Assembly (NCBI GenBank): GCA_944320665.1 | Contig: CALUII010000014.1 | Span: 1 to 41,862, forward strand | Source: an uncultured Alistipes sp. | GTDB lineage: Bacteria; Bacteroidota; Bacteroidia; Bacteroidales; Rikenellaceae | DNA length: 41,862 nucleotides | Direction: 5' to 3' | Shown: one piece after another, positions 32,838 to 41,822 of the stretch | Layout of the letters: every line of letters begins with the position of its first letter | Numbering within the stretch: the stretch's first letter is position 1 | Made by a program: the position numbers and the translations under genes | The notes under the pieces: model-generated | Database searches by the model: none | Seen by the model: the letters and a program-made list of their open reading frames with translations, nothing else | Told to the model about the DNA's origin: nothing

Positions 32838-34058
32838 CTACTCGATGCGCGAGTCCTTGAGTCCGAGGAAGTAGAGGATGCCGTCGAGGCCGATCGTTGA
32901 GATCGACTGTCGGGCCGTGGCCTTAACCTTCGGTTTGGCATGAAAGGCGATGCCGAGGCCTGCGATACTCAACATCGGCAGGTCGTTGGCTCCGTCACCT
33001 ACAGCGACTGCCTGAGCGAGGTTGATTCCTTCGAACTGACACAGCAGGCGCAGCAGTTCGGCTTTGCGGCGACCGTCGACCACTTCGCCCGTGAAGCGTC
33101 CCGTAAGGTGCCCCTCCTCGACCTCGAGTTCGTTGGCATAGACGTAGTCGAAACCGTATTTCTGTCGCAGGTAGTTGCCGAAGTAGGTGAATCCGCCCGA
33201 GAGGATGGCTGTCTTGTAACCCACACGCTTGAGGATGGTCATCATGCGTTCGAGTCCCTCGGTGATGGGCAGGCTGCGTGCAATTTCCTCCATGACCGAG
33301 ACATCGAGCCCCTTGAGCAGAGCCACGCGGCGGGCGAAGCTCTCGCGGAAGTCGATCTCACCGCGCATGGCGCTGGCCGTGATGGCGCGCACCTCGTCGC
33401 CGACGCCGGCCCGTTCGGCCAGTTCGTCGATCACCTCGGTCTCGATGAGTGTCGAGTCCATATCGAAACAGATCAGACGGCGGCTGCGGCGGTAGATGTC
33501 GTCCTTCTGGAACGAGACGTCAAGTCCGTGATTCGAGAGGTTCATGAATTGCTCCTGCATGGCGCTTTTATCGGCATCGCTCAACGAACCGCGGACCGAA
33601 AGCTCGATGCAGGCCTTTGCAGCACGGTCCTCCGTGTGGAGGGGCATACGACCCGTCAGACGGCGGATGGCGTCGATGTTGAGTCCGTGTTCCGCCACGC
33701 TGCGCGTAACTTCGGCGATGTGCCCGGCCGTCACCTGTCGCCCCAGCAGGGTAATGATGTAGCGGTTCTTGCCCTGCAGTCCGACCCAATGTTCGTATTC
33801 GCTCTCGGCAATGGGGGTGAAGCGGATCATCACACCCAGTTCCGAGGCCTTGAAGAGCAGTTCCTTCATGATGTTACCGGACTTGTCGGCCGTCGTGCGG
33901 AAGAGAATGCCCAGCGTCAGCGACTGGTGGATGTTGGCCTGGCCGATGTCGAGGATAAAGGCGTCGTAACGGGCCAGAATCTCCGTGAGTGATGAGGTCA
34001 TGCCGGGTTTGTCCTCGCCCGAGATGTTGATCTGTATGATCTCTACGTTATTCTTCAT
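32838..34058 (-). CDS. serB: Phosphoserine phosphatase with tandem ACT domains
   Basis: SerB dephosphorylates phosphoserine, the last step of serine synthesis. The 406-residue protein has two N-terminal ACT-like domains (about residues 5-85 and 98-180), then a HAD phosphatase core: nucleophile motif DMDST (Asp199, Asp201), acceptor LSGGF, Lys in DGRRKAELL and GDGANDLPML. ACT domains may mediate amino-acid feedback. This length and architecture are typical of Bacteroidota SerB. It is read from a promoter divergent to the mechanosensitive-channel gene, and two DUF5689 lipoprotein genes follow. Confidence 0.95.
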   Translation of the reverse strand: MKNNVEIIQINISGEDKPGMTSSLTEILARYDAFILDIGQANIHQSLTLGILFRTTADKSGNIMKELLFKASELGVMIRFTPIAESEYEHWVGLQGKNRYIITLLGRQVTAGHIAEVTRSVAEHGLNIDAIRRLTGRMPLHTEDRAAKACIELSVRGSLSDADKSAMQEQFMNLSNHGLDVSFQKDDIYRRSRRLICFDMDSTLIETEVIDELAERAGVGDEVRAITASAMRGEIDFRESFARRVALLKGLDVSVMEEIARSLPITEGLERMMTILKRVGYKTAILSGGFTYFGNYLRQKYGFDYVYANELEVEEGHLTGRFTGEVVDGRRKAELLRLLCQFEGINLAQAVAVGDGANDLPMLSIAGLGIAFHAKPKVKATARQSISTIGLDGILYFLGLKDSRIE

Positions 34059-34084
34059 ATGGGTCTTCGTGTGCTTTTCTCGGA

Positions 34085-34092
34085 CAAAGATA
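34085..34092 (-). promoter_or_regulatory. Candidate -7 box for serB
   Basis: The minus strand reads TATCTTTG, a full TAnnTTTG match, 27 bases before the serB start codon. No TTTG was found at -33. Confidence 0.52.
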
Positions 34093-34114
34093 CGAATTCT
34101 CCCGTTTTTTTTGT

Positions 34115-34122
34115 TATTTTTG
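34115..34122 (+). promoter_or_regulatory. Candidate -7 box for the MscS-type channel gene
   Basis: TATTTTTG matches TAnnTTTG and lies 25 bases before the ATG at 34147. No TTTG was found at -33. With 34085-34092 it forms a back-to-back promoter pair. Confidence 0.5.
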
Positions 34123-34146
34123 TGAGGTGAATAAACAGTTGAGGCT

Positions 34147-35061
34147 ATGTTTCCCTTTTTCCTGCAAACCGACCCGGTTCAACCGTTGATCCTGCCCGAC
34201 AGCGTGCAGAAGGCCAATTTGGCTGAGAAAATCGACAAGGTCGTAAATATGGATGTCAAGGAGTTGCTGATGAGTATGGCGGGCGACGCCGTATGGATCG
34301 TCTTGAAGATCATTCTGGCGCTGGTCATCTACTTTATTGGCAATTGGCTGATACGTCGTGTCGTACGTCTGCTCGATGCCTTGTTTGAACGGCGTCATGT
34401 AGATCCGTCGTTGCGCACCTTCCTGCGGCATACGGCCCGGATTGTGCTGTTGATCATATTGATCCTGAGTGTAATCCAAACACTGGGGGTAAACGTGACA
34501 TCGATCATTGCCCTCTTTGCGTCAGCAACGTTGGCCATCGGTATGGCACTGAGCGGTACGGCGCAGAACTTTGCCGGAGGTGTGATGATTCTGTTGCTCA
34601 AGCCGTACAAGGTCGGAGACTACATCGAGGCACAGGGCCAGGCCGGTACGGTGCGGGAGATCAAACTCTTCTCCACGGTAATTCATACGACGGATAATCG
34701 TACCATATACATTCCGAATAACTCCATCGCAACGGCCATTATCGACAACCACTCGACGGCCGAATTGCGGCGCGTGGAGTGGACCGTCGGTATCTCGTAT
34801 GGCGACAGCGTCGATGTGGCCCGCGAGGCGATTTTCGCTCTTTTAGAGGGCGATATCCGCATTGAGAGCGAGCCGGCTCCGGTCGTGTGGGTAAAGGAGT
34901 TGGCCGACAGTTCGGTCAATCTCTCGGCCCGGGTGTGGGTTAAGAATGCCGATTATTGGGATGTATTCTTTGAGTACAACGAGAAGATATACAAAACGTT
35001 GCCCGAGTGTGGCATCAATTTCCCCTTCCCGCAGATGGATGTCCACCTCAAGAAGGAGTAA
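34147..35061 (+). CDS. MscS-type mechanosensitive ion channel
   Basis: A 304-residue inner-membrane channel of the MscS family that opens under membrane tension during osmotic downshock. Three helices are visible at about residues 46-68, 93-113 and the pore-lining TM3 around 117-140 (IIALFASATLAIGMALSGTAQNF). The cytoplasmic vestibule follows: KPYKVGDYIEAQGQAGTV, then the alpha/beta domain, ending in the family signature INFPFPQMDVHL. The size is close to that of E. coli MscS (286 residues). It is divergent from serB and followed by DUF5606 after a 110-base gap with no clear promoter match. Confidence 0.93.
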   Translation: MFPFFLQTDPVQPLILPDSVQKANLAEKIDKVVNMDVKELLMSMAGDAVWIVLKIILALVIYFIGNWLIRRVVRLLDALFERRHVDPSLRTFLRHTARIVLLIILILSVIQTLGVNVTSIIALFASATLAIGMALSGTAQNFAGGVMILLLKPYKVGDYIEAQGQAGTVREIKLFSTVIHTTDNRTIYIPNNSIATAIIDNHSTAELRRVEWTVGISYGDSVDVAREAIFALLEGDIRIESEPAPVVWVKELADSSVNLSARVWVKNADYWDVFFEYNEKIYKTLPECGINFPFPQMDVHLKKE

Positions 35062-35171
35062 CCCTGCAATTGCTAAGCAGGGAGGTCAGGCGTTTGATGC
35101 AATGCGCCTGTATCAGCAAGGATTTGAAAATACGCATAACCAATTTATTGTATAAGATTTAGAAAGAAACC

Positions 35172-35612
35172 ATGGAACTGAGAGAGATTCTGGCTATTTC
35201 GGGTTACCCCGGACTGTACAAATATGTGGCGCAGTCGACGCGCGGCGTGATTGTGGAGTCGCTGGCCGATGGCAAACGAATGAATGTGGCTGCGCATGCA
35301 AAGGTCAGTGCCCTGACCGAGATTTCGATCTTCACCGAAGGGGAGGATATTCCGTTGGCCGATGTCTTTACGCGCATCTACGAACATACCCAGGGCAAAG
35401 AGGCGGTGAGCCCCAAGGAGAGCCCCGAGAAACTGAAAGCGTTTTTTGCCGAGGTGTTGCCTGAATACGATCGTGACCGGGTGCACGTTTCCGATATGAA
35501 GAAGTGCTTCGCGTGGTTCAATATTCTGATTGCAGCCGGCTTTACGAAGTTCGAACTGCCGAACGACGAGGAGGGAACCTCTGAAGCAGAACCCTCAGCC
35601 GAAGCTGAATAG
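35172..35612 (+). CDS. DUF5606 family protein
   Basis: A 146-residue cytoplasmic protein of the Bacteroidota DUF5606 family. It starts MELREILAISGYPGLYKYVAQ, the family entry, with VESLADGKR and SALTEISIFTEGEDIPLADVF following and a helical VHVSDMKKCFAWFNILIAAGF near residue 105-125. The tail is acidic and low-complexity (EEGTSEAEPSAEAE). No known enzyme motifs are present; the fold and role are undetermined to my knowledge. It converges on the RND operon with a perfect hairpin between them. Confidence 0.9.
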   Translation: MELREILAISGYPGLYKYVAQSTRGVIVESLADGKRMNVAAHAKVSALTEISIFTEGEDIPLADVFTRIYEHTQGKEAVSPKESPEKLKAFFAEVLPEYDRDRVHVSDMKKCFAWFNILIAAGFTKFELPNDEEGTSEAEPSAEAE

Positions 35613-35691
35613 CCACATGGCGTGTGACCTTTCCCCGGTCACAGAATAGAGAATGCCGCAGCTCGGCAAACGCGACAGAAGAAGATTAAAC

Positions 35692-35727
35692 GATGCGGGC
35701 CGTACATATTGATGTACGGCCCGCATC
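35692..35727. terminator. Bidirectional terminator between DUF5606 and RND operon
   Basis: A perfect 15-bp stem pairs 35692-35706 with 35713-35727 around a 6-base loop, between convergent transcription units. Confidence 0.85.
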
Positions 35728-35748
35728 CGTTCTGCTGATAGCCTCCTT

Positions 35749-37233
35749 CTATTCCGGATCCGCCGTCTCGATGTGAATCGTTCCGCGGCTTGCGTCGCGT
35801 GTTGCCGTTTTGACGTCTCGTTCGGAGGCATCATCGGGTAGGGCGGTTCCATCCGGAGTTTGCCATCCACCTCCCAAAGCCTTGTAGAGGGCCACCATGG
35901 CCAGATATTCGTCGCGTACGGCATTGCTCAGACTGATCTGTGCATCAAAATAACGACGCTGGGCATCCAGCACGTCAATGTAGTTGATGCTTCCGCCGCG
36001 GTATTGCAGATTGGCCAGGTCGACGTATTTGCGTGCTGCATCTCGCAGATTGCTCATCAGCGCAGCCGTTTGATGCACGCTGCGGTAGGTGATGACGGCG
36101 TCGTTGGCTTCCTTCATTACCTCAAGTACCTTCTGTTCGTAGGCATAGCGAGCCTCCTCGTAGGCTGCCATTTCGGCCTTGTAGCGGGCCTGTTTCTGCC
36201 CGAATCCGAAGATCGGTGAGGCCAGCGTGCCGAGAACGTATGAGAATGGTGACTTGAAGAATCCGGTCAATTCGTTGTTTTCCCAGCCACCGATCAGGTC
36301 GAATGTGAGACGCGGGAAACGATCCGCATAGGCCATTCCTACGGCGGCCATGGCCGAACGCAGTCTCTGCTCGGCAGCACGTACGTCGGGCCGGCGTTGC
36401 AGCAACTGCGACGGAATGCCGACCGGGAGGGTGTCTGCCGGCGAGATGTCGATGTTCATCCGCCGTCGGATGACCTTCCAGTCGGGATATTCGCCCATAA
36501 GCAGGGCAAGGCCATTTTCCGTGATTTCGATCTGGCGTTCAAGTTCCGGTATGAGCGAGGCCGTATTGGCATACTCCACCTTGGCCTGTTGGTAGACCGT
36601 CTCCGAGGTCAGACCTCCCTCGAAACGCAACTGAGCCTGGCGTACGTCTTCGTTGCGGGTAATGAGCGTGCGGCGGACGATTGCCAACTCATTGTCCAGG
36701 GCCATCAGATTGTAGTAGGCCGTAGCAGCCTCGGCAACCAGAGTCATTCGCATGGCGCGCCACTCTTCGATCGTACCCAGGTAGTTGGATCCGCCCTGTC
36801 GTTTGGCCCAACGCAGATTGCCCCAGAGATCCAACTCCCAACTCAGGCGAACCTTTACTCCGTGTTCCGGGTCGCGCAACGGTTTCTCGTTGTAGTAGTC
36901 ATTCGTTTCGTACTCGCCCTGCACGTGGCCGTCGATCACGGGAAGTCGTTCTGCCTTTTTGATGCGGTAGAGTTGTTGCAGACGTTCGACACGGGCGGCC
37001 GCTGCAAGTATCTCCTTGTTGTTGGCAAGTGTCCGGTCGATGATGCGGCAGAGAACCGTGTCGCCGTAGAAACGCCACCACTCCATGTCGGCAATCGTCA
37101 GCGAATCCTGCATGGCGGTTTCGTGGATGCGGTCGGGCAGGTTCAGCTCGGGTGATTTGCAATGCCGCACGGGAGAGCAGCCGGTCAGACCGACGGCCGT
37201 AAGAAGCAATATGGTGAGAATCTTTTTTTTCAT
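35749..37233 (-). CDS. RND efflux outer-membrane channel, TolC/OprM (NodT) type
   Basis: A 494-residue outer-membrane lipoprotein channel that forms the exit duct of a tripartite RND pump. Lipobox LTGC places the lipidated Cys at 19. Two OEP repeats are visible, the first around AAARVERLQQLYRIKKAERLPVIDG and the second around LLQRRPDVRAAEQRLRSAMA, each followed by the long helical hairpins that make the tunnel. The C-terminal part contains GGSINYIDVLDAQRRYFDAQ, a NodT-family mark. The start ATG at 37233 overlaps the stop of the pump gene by 4 bases, indicating coupling. It is the last gene of the operon. Confidence 0.93.
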   Translation of the reverse strand: MKKKILTILLLTAVGLTGCSPVRHCKSPELNLPDRIHETAMQDSLTIADMEWWRFYGDTVLCRIIDRTLANNKEILAAAARVERLQQLYRIKKAERLPVIDGHVQGEYETNDYYNEKPLRDPEHGVKVRLSWELDLWGNLRWAKRQGGSNYLGTIEEWRAMRMTLVAEAATAYYNLMALDNELAIVRRTLITRNEDVRQAQLRFEGGLTSETVYQQAKVEYANTASLIPELERQIEITENGLALLMGEYPDWKVIRRRMNIDISPADTLPVGIPSQLLQRRPDVRAAEQRLRSAMAAVGMAYADRFPRLTFDLIGGWENNELTGFFKSPFSYVLGTLASPIFGFGQKQARYKAEMAAYEEARYAYEQKVLEVMKEANDAVITYRSVHQTAALMSNLRDAARKYVDLANLQYRGGSINYIDVLDAQRRYFDAQISLSNAVRDEYLAMVALYKALGGGWQTPDGTALPDDASERDVKTATRDASRGTIHIETADPE

Positions 37234-40200
37234 CGTTTCAGTTTGGCTTTGATTCGGTAAATCCACACGAAGAAGAAGGGGACGAAGACGATACCTACCG
37301 TGATGGCGACCAACATGCCGAAGAAGACGCCCGTACCGATACCCTGGCGGCTGGCCGAGCCCGGGCCCGAGGCGAAGACGAGCGGCAGCAGACCCAGAAT
37401 GAAGGCCAGTGACGTCATCACGATCGGGCGGAAGCGCAGGTGGGCGGCCGTGAGGGCGGCCGAGACGACATCGCGGCCCTTTTCGAGCTCCTCCTTGGCA
37501 AATTCGACGATCAGAATGGCATTCTTAGCGACCAGTCCGACAAGCATCACCAGACCGATCTGGAAGTAGATGTTGTTCTCCAGTCCACACGCCCAGATAC
37601 CCAGGTAGGCGCCAATGCCGGCTACCGGTAGCGAGAGGATCACGGCGACTGGTACCGACCAACTCTCGTACTGTGCCGCAAGAAAGAGGAAGACGAAAAG
37701 GAAGGCCAGGGCGAGTACCGTGCCTGTTTGTCCGCTTTCGTGTTTCTCCTGGTAGGAGAGTCCGCTCCATTCGACACCCACGTTGGAGGGCAGGTGTTCG
37801 CGTACGATGCGTTCGAGCAGTTCCATGGCCTGGCCCGAGCTGTAGCCGTGGGCGGCCTCACCGGTGATGGTTGCGGCGGTGAACATGTTGAAGCGTTTGA
37901 TCGTACCGGCACCTGTCGTGTAGTGGGTCGTACCGAGCGACGTAATGGGGATCATCGTGCCGTCTGATCCGCGGACGAAGAAGAGGTTGAGGTTGTCGCG
38001 ATGGGCGCGATAGGGGGCTTCGGCCTGGATGTAGACACGATAGATACGGTTGAACATGTTGAAGTCATTCACGTAAATCGAGCCCGTGAAGGCCTTCACC
38101 GTCGAGAAGATGCTCGACATCGAAACACCCAGCAGTTGGGCCTTGTCGCGGTCCACGTCGAAGTACAGCTGCGGAATATCCCCCTGCATCGATGAGGCCA
38201 GTCCCGTCAGTTCGGGACGTTGTTCCGCATAGTACATCAGTGTGTCGACGGCCCGTTGCAACTCCTCGTAGCCCATGTCGCCACGCGCCTCGAGTACCAT
38301 CTCGAAGCCGCCCGACGTACCCAGACCCGGAATGACGGGTGGGGTCGAGAGGTAGACTTTGCTTTCGGGGTAGCTGTTCAGCTCCGTGCGTACCCGTTCC
38401 ATGATCTTGTTCAGATCGCCCGATTTGCGTTCCTCCCACGGTTTGAGGATCACCGTAAGTTGGCTGCGGGCCTGGTTCGTACCCACACGAGGGCTGGAAC
38501 CCGTGACGTTGAGTACGTATTCCACGTCGGGATCGTGCATCAGGAACTTCATGGCTCGGTCCGTCACTTCACGCGTGCGTTCGATCGTGGCACCCTCGGG
38601 CAACTCCAGTTCGACGGTGAAGTACCCTTGGTCCTCCTGCGGCATGAAACTCTGCGGCACGAGCCGGGTCATCAGCCAGATGCCGATCAGCACCACGCCG
38701 AAAGCGGCGAAGATGCGGCGCGAGTGGCTCAGGGCGCCGCGGATCAGACGGCCGTAAAGGTTGTTGCCTTTGGCCAGGGCGATGTTGATGCGGCGGAAGA
38801 GTCTGTTCTTCTTTGAGCCGTCGTCCGGGCGCAGGAAAAGCGAACACATCACCGGGCTGAGCGTCAGGGCAACGACCGTGGAGATGATCACCGACACGGC
38901 AATCGTGATGGTGAACTGGCGATAGAGCTGACCCGTGATTCCGGGCAGGAAGCTCACCGGCACGAATACGGCGCACAGCACGAGCGACATGGCGATCAGG
39001 GCGCTGCCCAGACCGCTCATGGCCTTTTTGGTGGCTTCGTAGGGCGAGAGGTGCTCTTCGTTCATGATGCGGTCGACGTTCTCGACCACGACGATGGCGT
39101 CATCGACCACGATGCCGATTGCCAGGATCAGACCCAGCAGCGTCAGCATGTTGAGCGAGAAACCGAAGATTAGCATCACGCCGAACGTACCGATCAATGA
39201 GATAGGTACCGCAACGATCGGGATGAGCGTAGCGCGCCAACTCTGCAGCGAGAGGAAGACGACCAGAATCACCAGCAGTAACGCCTCGAACAGTGTGCGG
39301 TAGACGTGGTGGATCGACTCGGAAATATAGGTCGTCATGTCGAACGGAATCTCATAGGTGATTCCTTCGGGAAAGTTGCGGCTGATCTCCTCCATGGCGG
39401 CTTTGACCGATTCGGCCACCTCCATGGCATTGGCACCCGGGAGCATGTTGATGCTCAGTACGGCGGCATTGCCTCCGTTGATGCCGCTCTCGGTGCTGTA
39501 CGACGAGGCTTCGAGCGAAATGCGGGCCACGTCGCGCAGACGGATGATCGATCCGTCGGGATTGGCGCGTACGACAATCTCTTCGAATTCGTTGACCGAC
39601 GACAGACGCCCCTGTGCCGTGATAGGAGTCGTAACGTCCAGTCCGCTCATCGGGGCTTGTCCCAAAACGCCGGCTGCCGATTCGCGGTTTTGGTCCTTCA
39701 GAGCGGCCTGCAGGTCCTGGACCGTGAGTCCGAGGTCGGCCAGCTTGTCGGGTTGCACCCAGATCTGCATGGCGTAGTAACGGCTACCGATGTTCGATAC
39801 GCTGCCGACGCCAGGTACGCGGCGCAACATGTCGAGGACGTTGAGCGTCGCGTAATTCGAAAGATAGATTTCGTCGAATTTCGGATCCGATGAGAGCAGC
39901 GTGATGGTCATCAACTTGCTCGAAGCCTGTTTTTCGACCGAGATGCCGTTCTGCACCACCTCGGCCGGCAGACGGGCTTCAGCCTGCTTGATTCGGTTCT
40001 GAATATCGACGGCGGCCAGGTCGGGATCTGTCGAAATGTCGAATGTGACTGTTGCCGAGAAACTGCCCGAGTTCGAACTGGACGACTCCATGTAGAGCAT
40101 GCCCGGTGAGCCATTGAGTTCCTGTTCAATGGGGGTCGCTACGGCCTGGGTCAACGTTTGGGCGTCGGCACCCGGGTAGGAGGCCGTGATGCGCACGACG

Positions 40201-40325
40201 GGCGGTACGATCTGCGGATACTGGTCGATGGGCAGCAGGGTGAGGCCGATGGCACCGACGATCACGATCACGATGGAGAGTACCGTCGAAAAGACGGGCC
40301 GGTCGATGAAGAAATCGCTTTTCAT
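37230..40325 (-). CDS. RND efflux pump, HAE1 (AcrB/MexB) family
   Basis: A 1031-residue inner-membrane proton antiporter that exports hydrophobic or amphipathic drugs, dyes, bile salts or similar compounds. It begins with the HAE1 form FFIDRPVFSTVLSIVIVIVGAI, and the proton-relay aspartates are Asp408 and Asp409 (GIVVDDA) in the fourth helix. The two large periplasmic loops (porter and docking parts) and the C-terminal helices ending FVPFFFVWIYRIKAKLKR are intact. Family length is normal. Order is adaptor, pump, channel in one transcript. Substrate range cannot be inferred; in a gut organism bile acid resistance is a reasonable guess. Confidence 0.95.
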   Translation of the reverse strand: MKSDFFIDRPVFSTVLSIVIVIVGAIGLTLLPIDQYPQIVPPVVRITASYPGADAQTLTQAVATPIEQELNGSPGMLYMESSSSNSGSFSATVTFDISTDPDLAAVDIQNRIKQAEARLPAEVVQNGISVEKQASSKLMTITLLSSDPKFDEIYLSNYATLNVLDMLRRVPGVGSVSNIGSRYYAMQIWVQPDKLADLGLTVQDLQAALKDQNRESAAGVLGQAPMSGLDVTTPITAQGRLSSVNEFEEIVVRANPDGSIIRLRDVARISLEASSYSTESGINGGNAAVLSINMLPGANAMEVAESVKAAMEEISRNFPEGITYEIPFDMTTYISESIHHVYRTLFEALLLVILVVFLSLQSWRATLIPIVAVPISLIGTFGVMLIFGFSLNMLTLLGLILAIGIVVDDAIVVVENVDRIMNEEHLSPYEATKKAMSGLGSALIAMSLVLCAVFVPVSFLPGITGQLYRQFTITIAVSVIISTVVALTLSPVMCSLFLRPDDGSKKNRLFRRINIALAKGNNLYGRLIRGALSHSRRIFAAFGVVLIGIWLMTRLVPQSFMPQEDQGYFTVELELPEGATIERTREVTDRAMKFLMHDPDVEYVLNVTGSSPRVGTNQARSQLTVILKPWEERKSGDLNKIMERVRTELNSYPESKVYLSTPPVIPGLGTSGGFEMVLEARGDMGYEELQRAVDTLMYYAEQRPELTGLASSMQGDIPQLYFDVDRDKAQLLGVSMSSIFSTVKAFTGSIYVNDFNMFNRIYRVYIQAEAPYRAHRDNLNLFFVRGSDGTMIPITSLGTTHYTTGAGTIKRFNMFTAATITGEAAHGYSSGQAMELLERIVREHLPSNVGVEWSGLSYQEKHESGQTGTVLALAFLFVFLFLAAQYESWSVPVAVILSLPVAGIGAYLGIWACGLENNIYFQIGLVMLVGLVAKNAILIVEFAKEELEKGRDVVSAALTAAHLRFRPIVMTSLAFILGLLPLVFASGPGSASRQGIGTGVFFGMLVAITVGIVFVPFFFVWIYRIKAKLKR

Positions 40326-40329
40326 GGGG

Positions 40330-41583
40330 TTACTCCTCCTCGTTGGTGATTACCTCGTTGTTGGCGGCGGTGCGGGGTTCGACCTTCATGCCGTGCGAGA
40401 GTTTGTGGTATCCCTCGACGACGATGTGTTCCGTGCGGGCCAGACCGCGTTCGATGATTGTATTGTTGCCGATTTCGGGCCCGGTCTCGACGAAACGGCG
40501 TTCGACGATGCTGTCCGGACGGACCACATAGATGTAGGCGCCGCCCTTTTCGATTTCGAGGGCCTTGGACGGTACGACGATGGCATTCTCACGCACGTCG
40601 AGCAGCAGTTTGACCCGGGTGAACTGTCCCGGAAGCAGAATATGGTCCGGATTGGCCATCTCGGCGCGTACGGAGAAGGTACCCGTTTTGGGGTCGACCT
40701 GCGGATCGGCAAAGTCGACCAGACCGCGGTAGGGGTACTGCGATCCGTCGGCCAGTGTGACGGTGATATAGGGATCCCAGTTACGGGTCGAATCCTTGTG
40801 GCCGATATTGACGTTGCGGGCCTTGCTGCGCAGGTAGTCGAGGGCCGTCATGCTGAAGTCGACACGCACGGTGTCGCTCTTGACGATGGTGGCCAGCAGC
40901 GATTTGCCGCCCGGGCCGACCAGCGTACCGATGTCGGCATTACGCTCGGAGATGTAGCCCGAGATGGGTGACTCGACGTTCGTATAGCCGAGGGTCATTT
41001 CGGCCTGCGTGAGGTCGGCTTCGCACACCAGGACGTCGGCCGCGGCACTTTCGTAGGTGGCGATGGCGTTGTCCAGGTCGAGTTGGCTGGCCGCATTTTG
41101 TTCATAGAGCGGGCGGATACGGTCCAGGTCGCGCTTGGCTTTGGTCTCGAGTGCCCGGGCCTTGTTGAGTTGGGCCTTGGCCTTGTTGGCGCGGGCTCGG
41201 TAAAGGCGCGGGTCGATGATGAAGAGGGTCTGTCCCTTCTTTACGTAGGTGCCTTCAGCAAAGAGCATGCGCTCGAGATAGCCCTCCACGCGGGCGCGAA
41301 TCTCGACGAATTGTTGGGCGCGGATGCGACCGACGTATTCGCCATAGATGTTCATGTCCTCGGTCTGTACGGGTTGTATCTCCACGACTGGCAGCGAGAC
41401 CGGTACGGGACGGGGCCACAGCAGGTAGGTCAGTGCGGCGGCACCGATGCAGACCAGACCACCGAGTGCAATCCAATGTTTGCGTTTCAGATGGAGGCGG
41501 ATCCGGGGACAACGAGCAGCAACACTCTTCAGTTTGTCGAGTTTCAGTTGGCTCAGATCCGGTTTCATTTTGTCGAAATTCAT
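40330..41583 (-). CDS. RND efflux periplasmic adaptor (membrane fusion protein)
   Basis: A 417-residue adaptor that joins the pump to the outer-membrane channel. A basic N-terminus with one membrane helix at about residues 38-56 (HWIALGGLVCIGAAALTYLLW) anchors it. Then come the lipoyl-like domain (EIRARVEGYLERMLFAEGTYVKKGQ), a helical hairpin rich in RA/KA repeats (about residues 120-185), the second lipoyl half (SPISGYISERNADIGTLVGPG) and the beta-barrel. Start 41583 (MNFDKMKPDL) or 41568 (MKPDL) is likely; the upstream in-frame extension is not family-like. No lipobox is present. It is the first gene of the operon. Confidence 0.92.
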   Translation of the reverse strand: MNFDKMKPDLSQLKLDKLKSVAARCPRIRLHLKRKHWIALGGLVCIGAAALTYLLWPRPVPVSLPVVEIQPVQTEDMNIYGEYVGRIRAQQFVEIRARVEGYLERMLFAEGTYVKKGQTLFIIDPRLYRARANKAKAQLNKARALETKAKRDLDRIRPLYEQNAASQLDLDNAIATYESAAADVLVCEADLTQAEMTLGYTNVESPISGYISERNADIGTLVGPGGKSLLATIVKSDTVRVDFSMTALDYLRSKARNVNIGHKDSTRNWDPYITVTLADGSQYPYRGLVDFADPQVDPKTGTFSVRAEMANPDHILLPGQFTRVKLLLDVRENAIVVPSKALEIEKGGAYIYVVRPDSIVERRFVETGPEIGNNTIIERGLARTEHIVVEGYHKLSHGMKVEPRTAANNEVITNEEE

Positions 41584-41651
41584 GAGACAGTTTGGTTTGT
41601 TATGGGTTATGGAACCGTTGTTCAAACGGCGGGCCAAGGCGTCGTGGCCGA

Positions 41652-41666
41652 GGTAAAACGTTTACC
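41652..41666. promoter_or_regulatory. Putative operator: 6-3-6 inverted repeat
   Basis: GGTAAA-ACG-TTTACC is a perfect 6-3-6 palindrome, 69 bases upstream of the adaptor start and just downstream of the candidate transcription start. That is a normal place for a repressor operator, but no regulator is known. Confidence 0.42.
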
Positions 41667-41694
41667 GAGAGCATTATGACGCATTGGGAACCTA

Positions 41695-41702
41695 CAAAGA
41701 AA
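41695..41702 (-). promoter_or_regulatory. Candidate -7 box of the RND operon
   Basis: The minus strand reads TTTCTTTG (one mismatch to TAnnTTTG). The expected -33 region falls in or near the left arm of the large dyad at 41723-41761. The box is 112 bases upstream of the adaptor start codon at 41583. Confidence 0.4.
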
Positions 41703-41722
41703 ATGATTTTTTTGTAGAAATG

Positions 41723-41761
41723 CGCCACATGTGCGTGGAAAAATTCCACATCGGTGTGGCG
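41723..41761. promoter_or_regulatory. Interrupted 39-nt dyad upstream of the RND operon
   Basis: Arms 41723-41740 and 41744-41761 are related by dyad symmetry at 13 of 18 positions: CGCCACA, five unpaired bases, GTGGAA, then a 3-base centre and the mirror. It resembles a two-site operator. It overlaps the expected -33 zone of the RND promoter. Confidence 0.48.
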
Positions 41762-41822
41762 AAAAGGTGGTCGCATGGCGTGTTTCGGCCTCAGAGAGGC
41801 TACGGAGTTGAGGTGACAAGGT

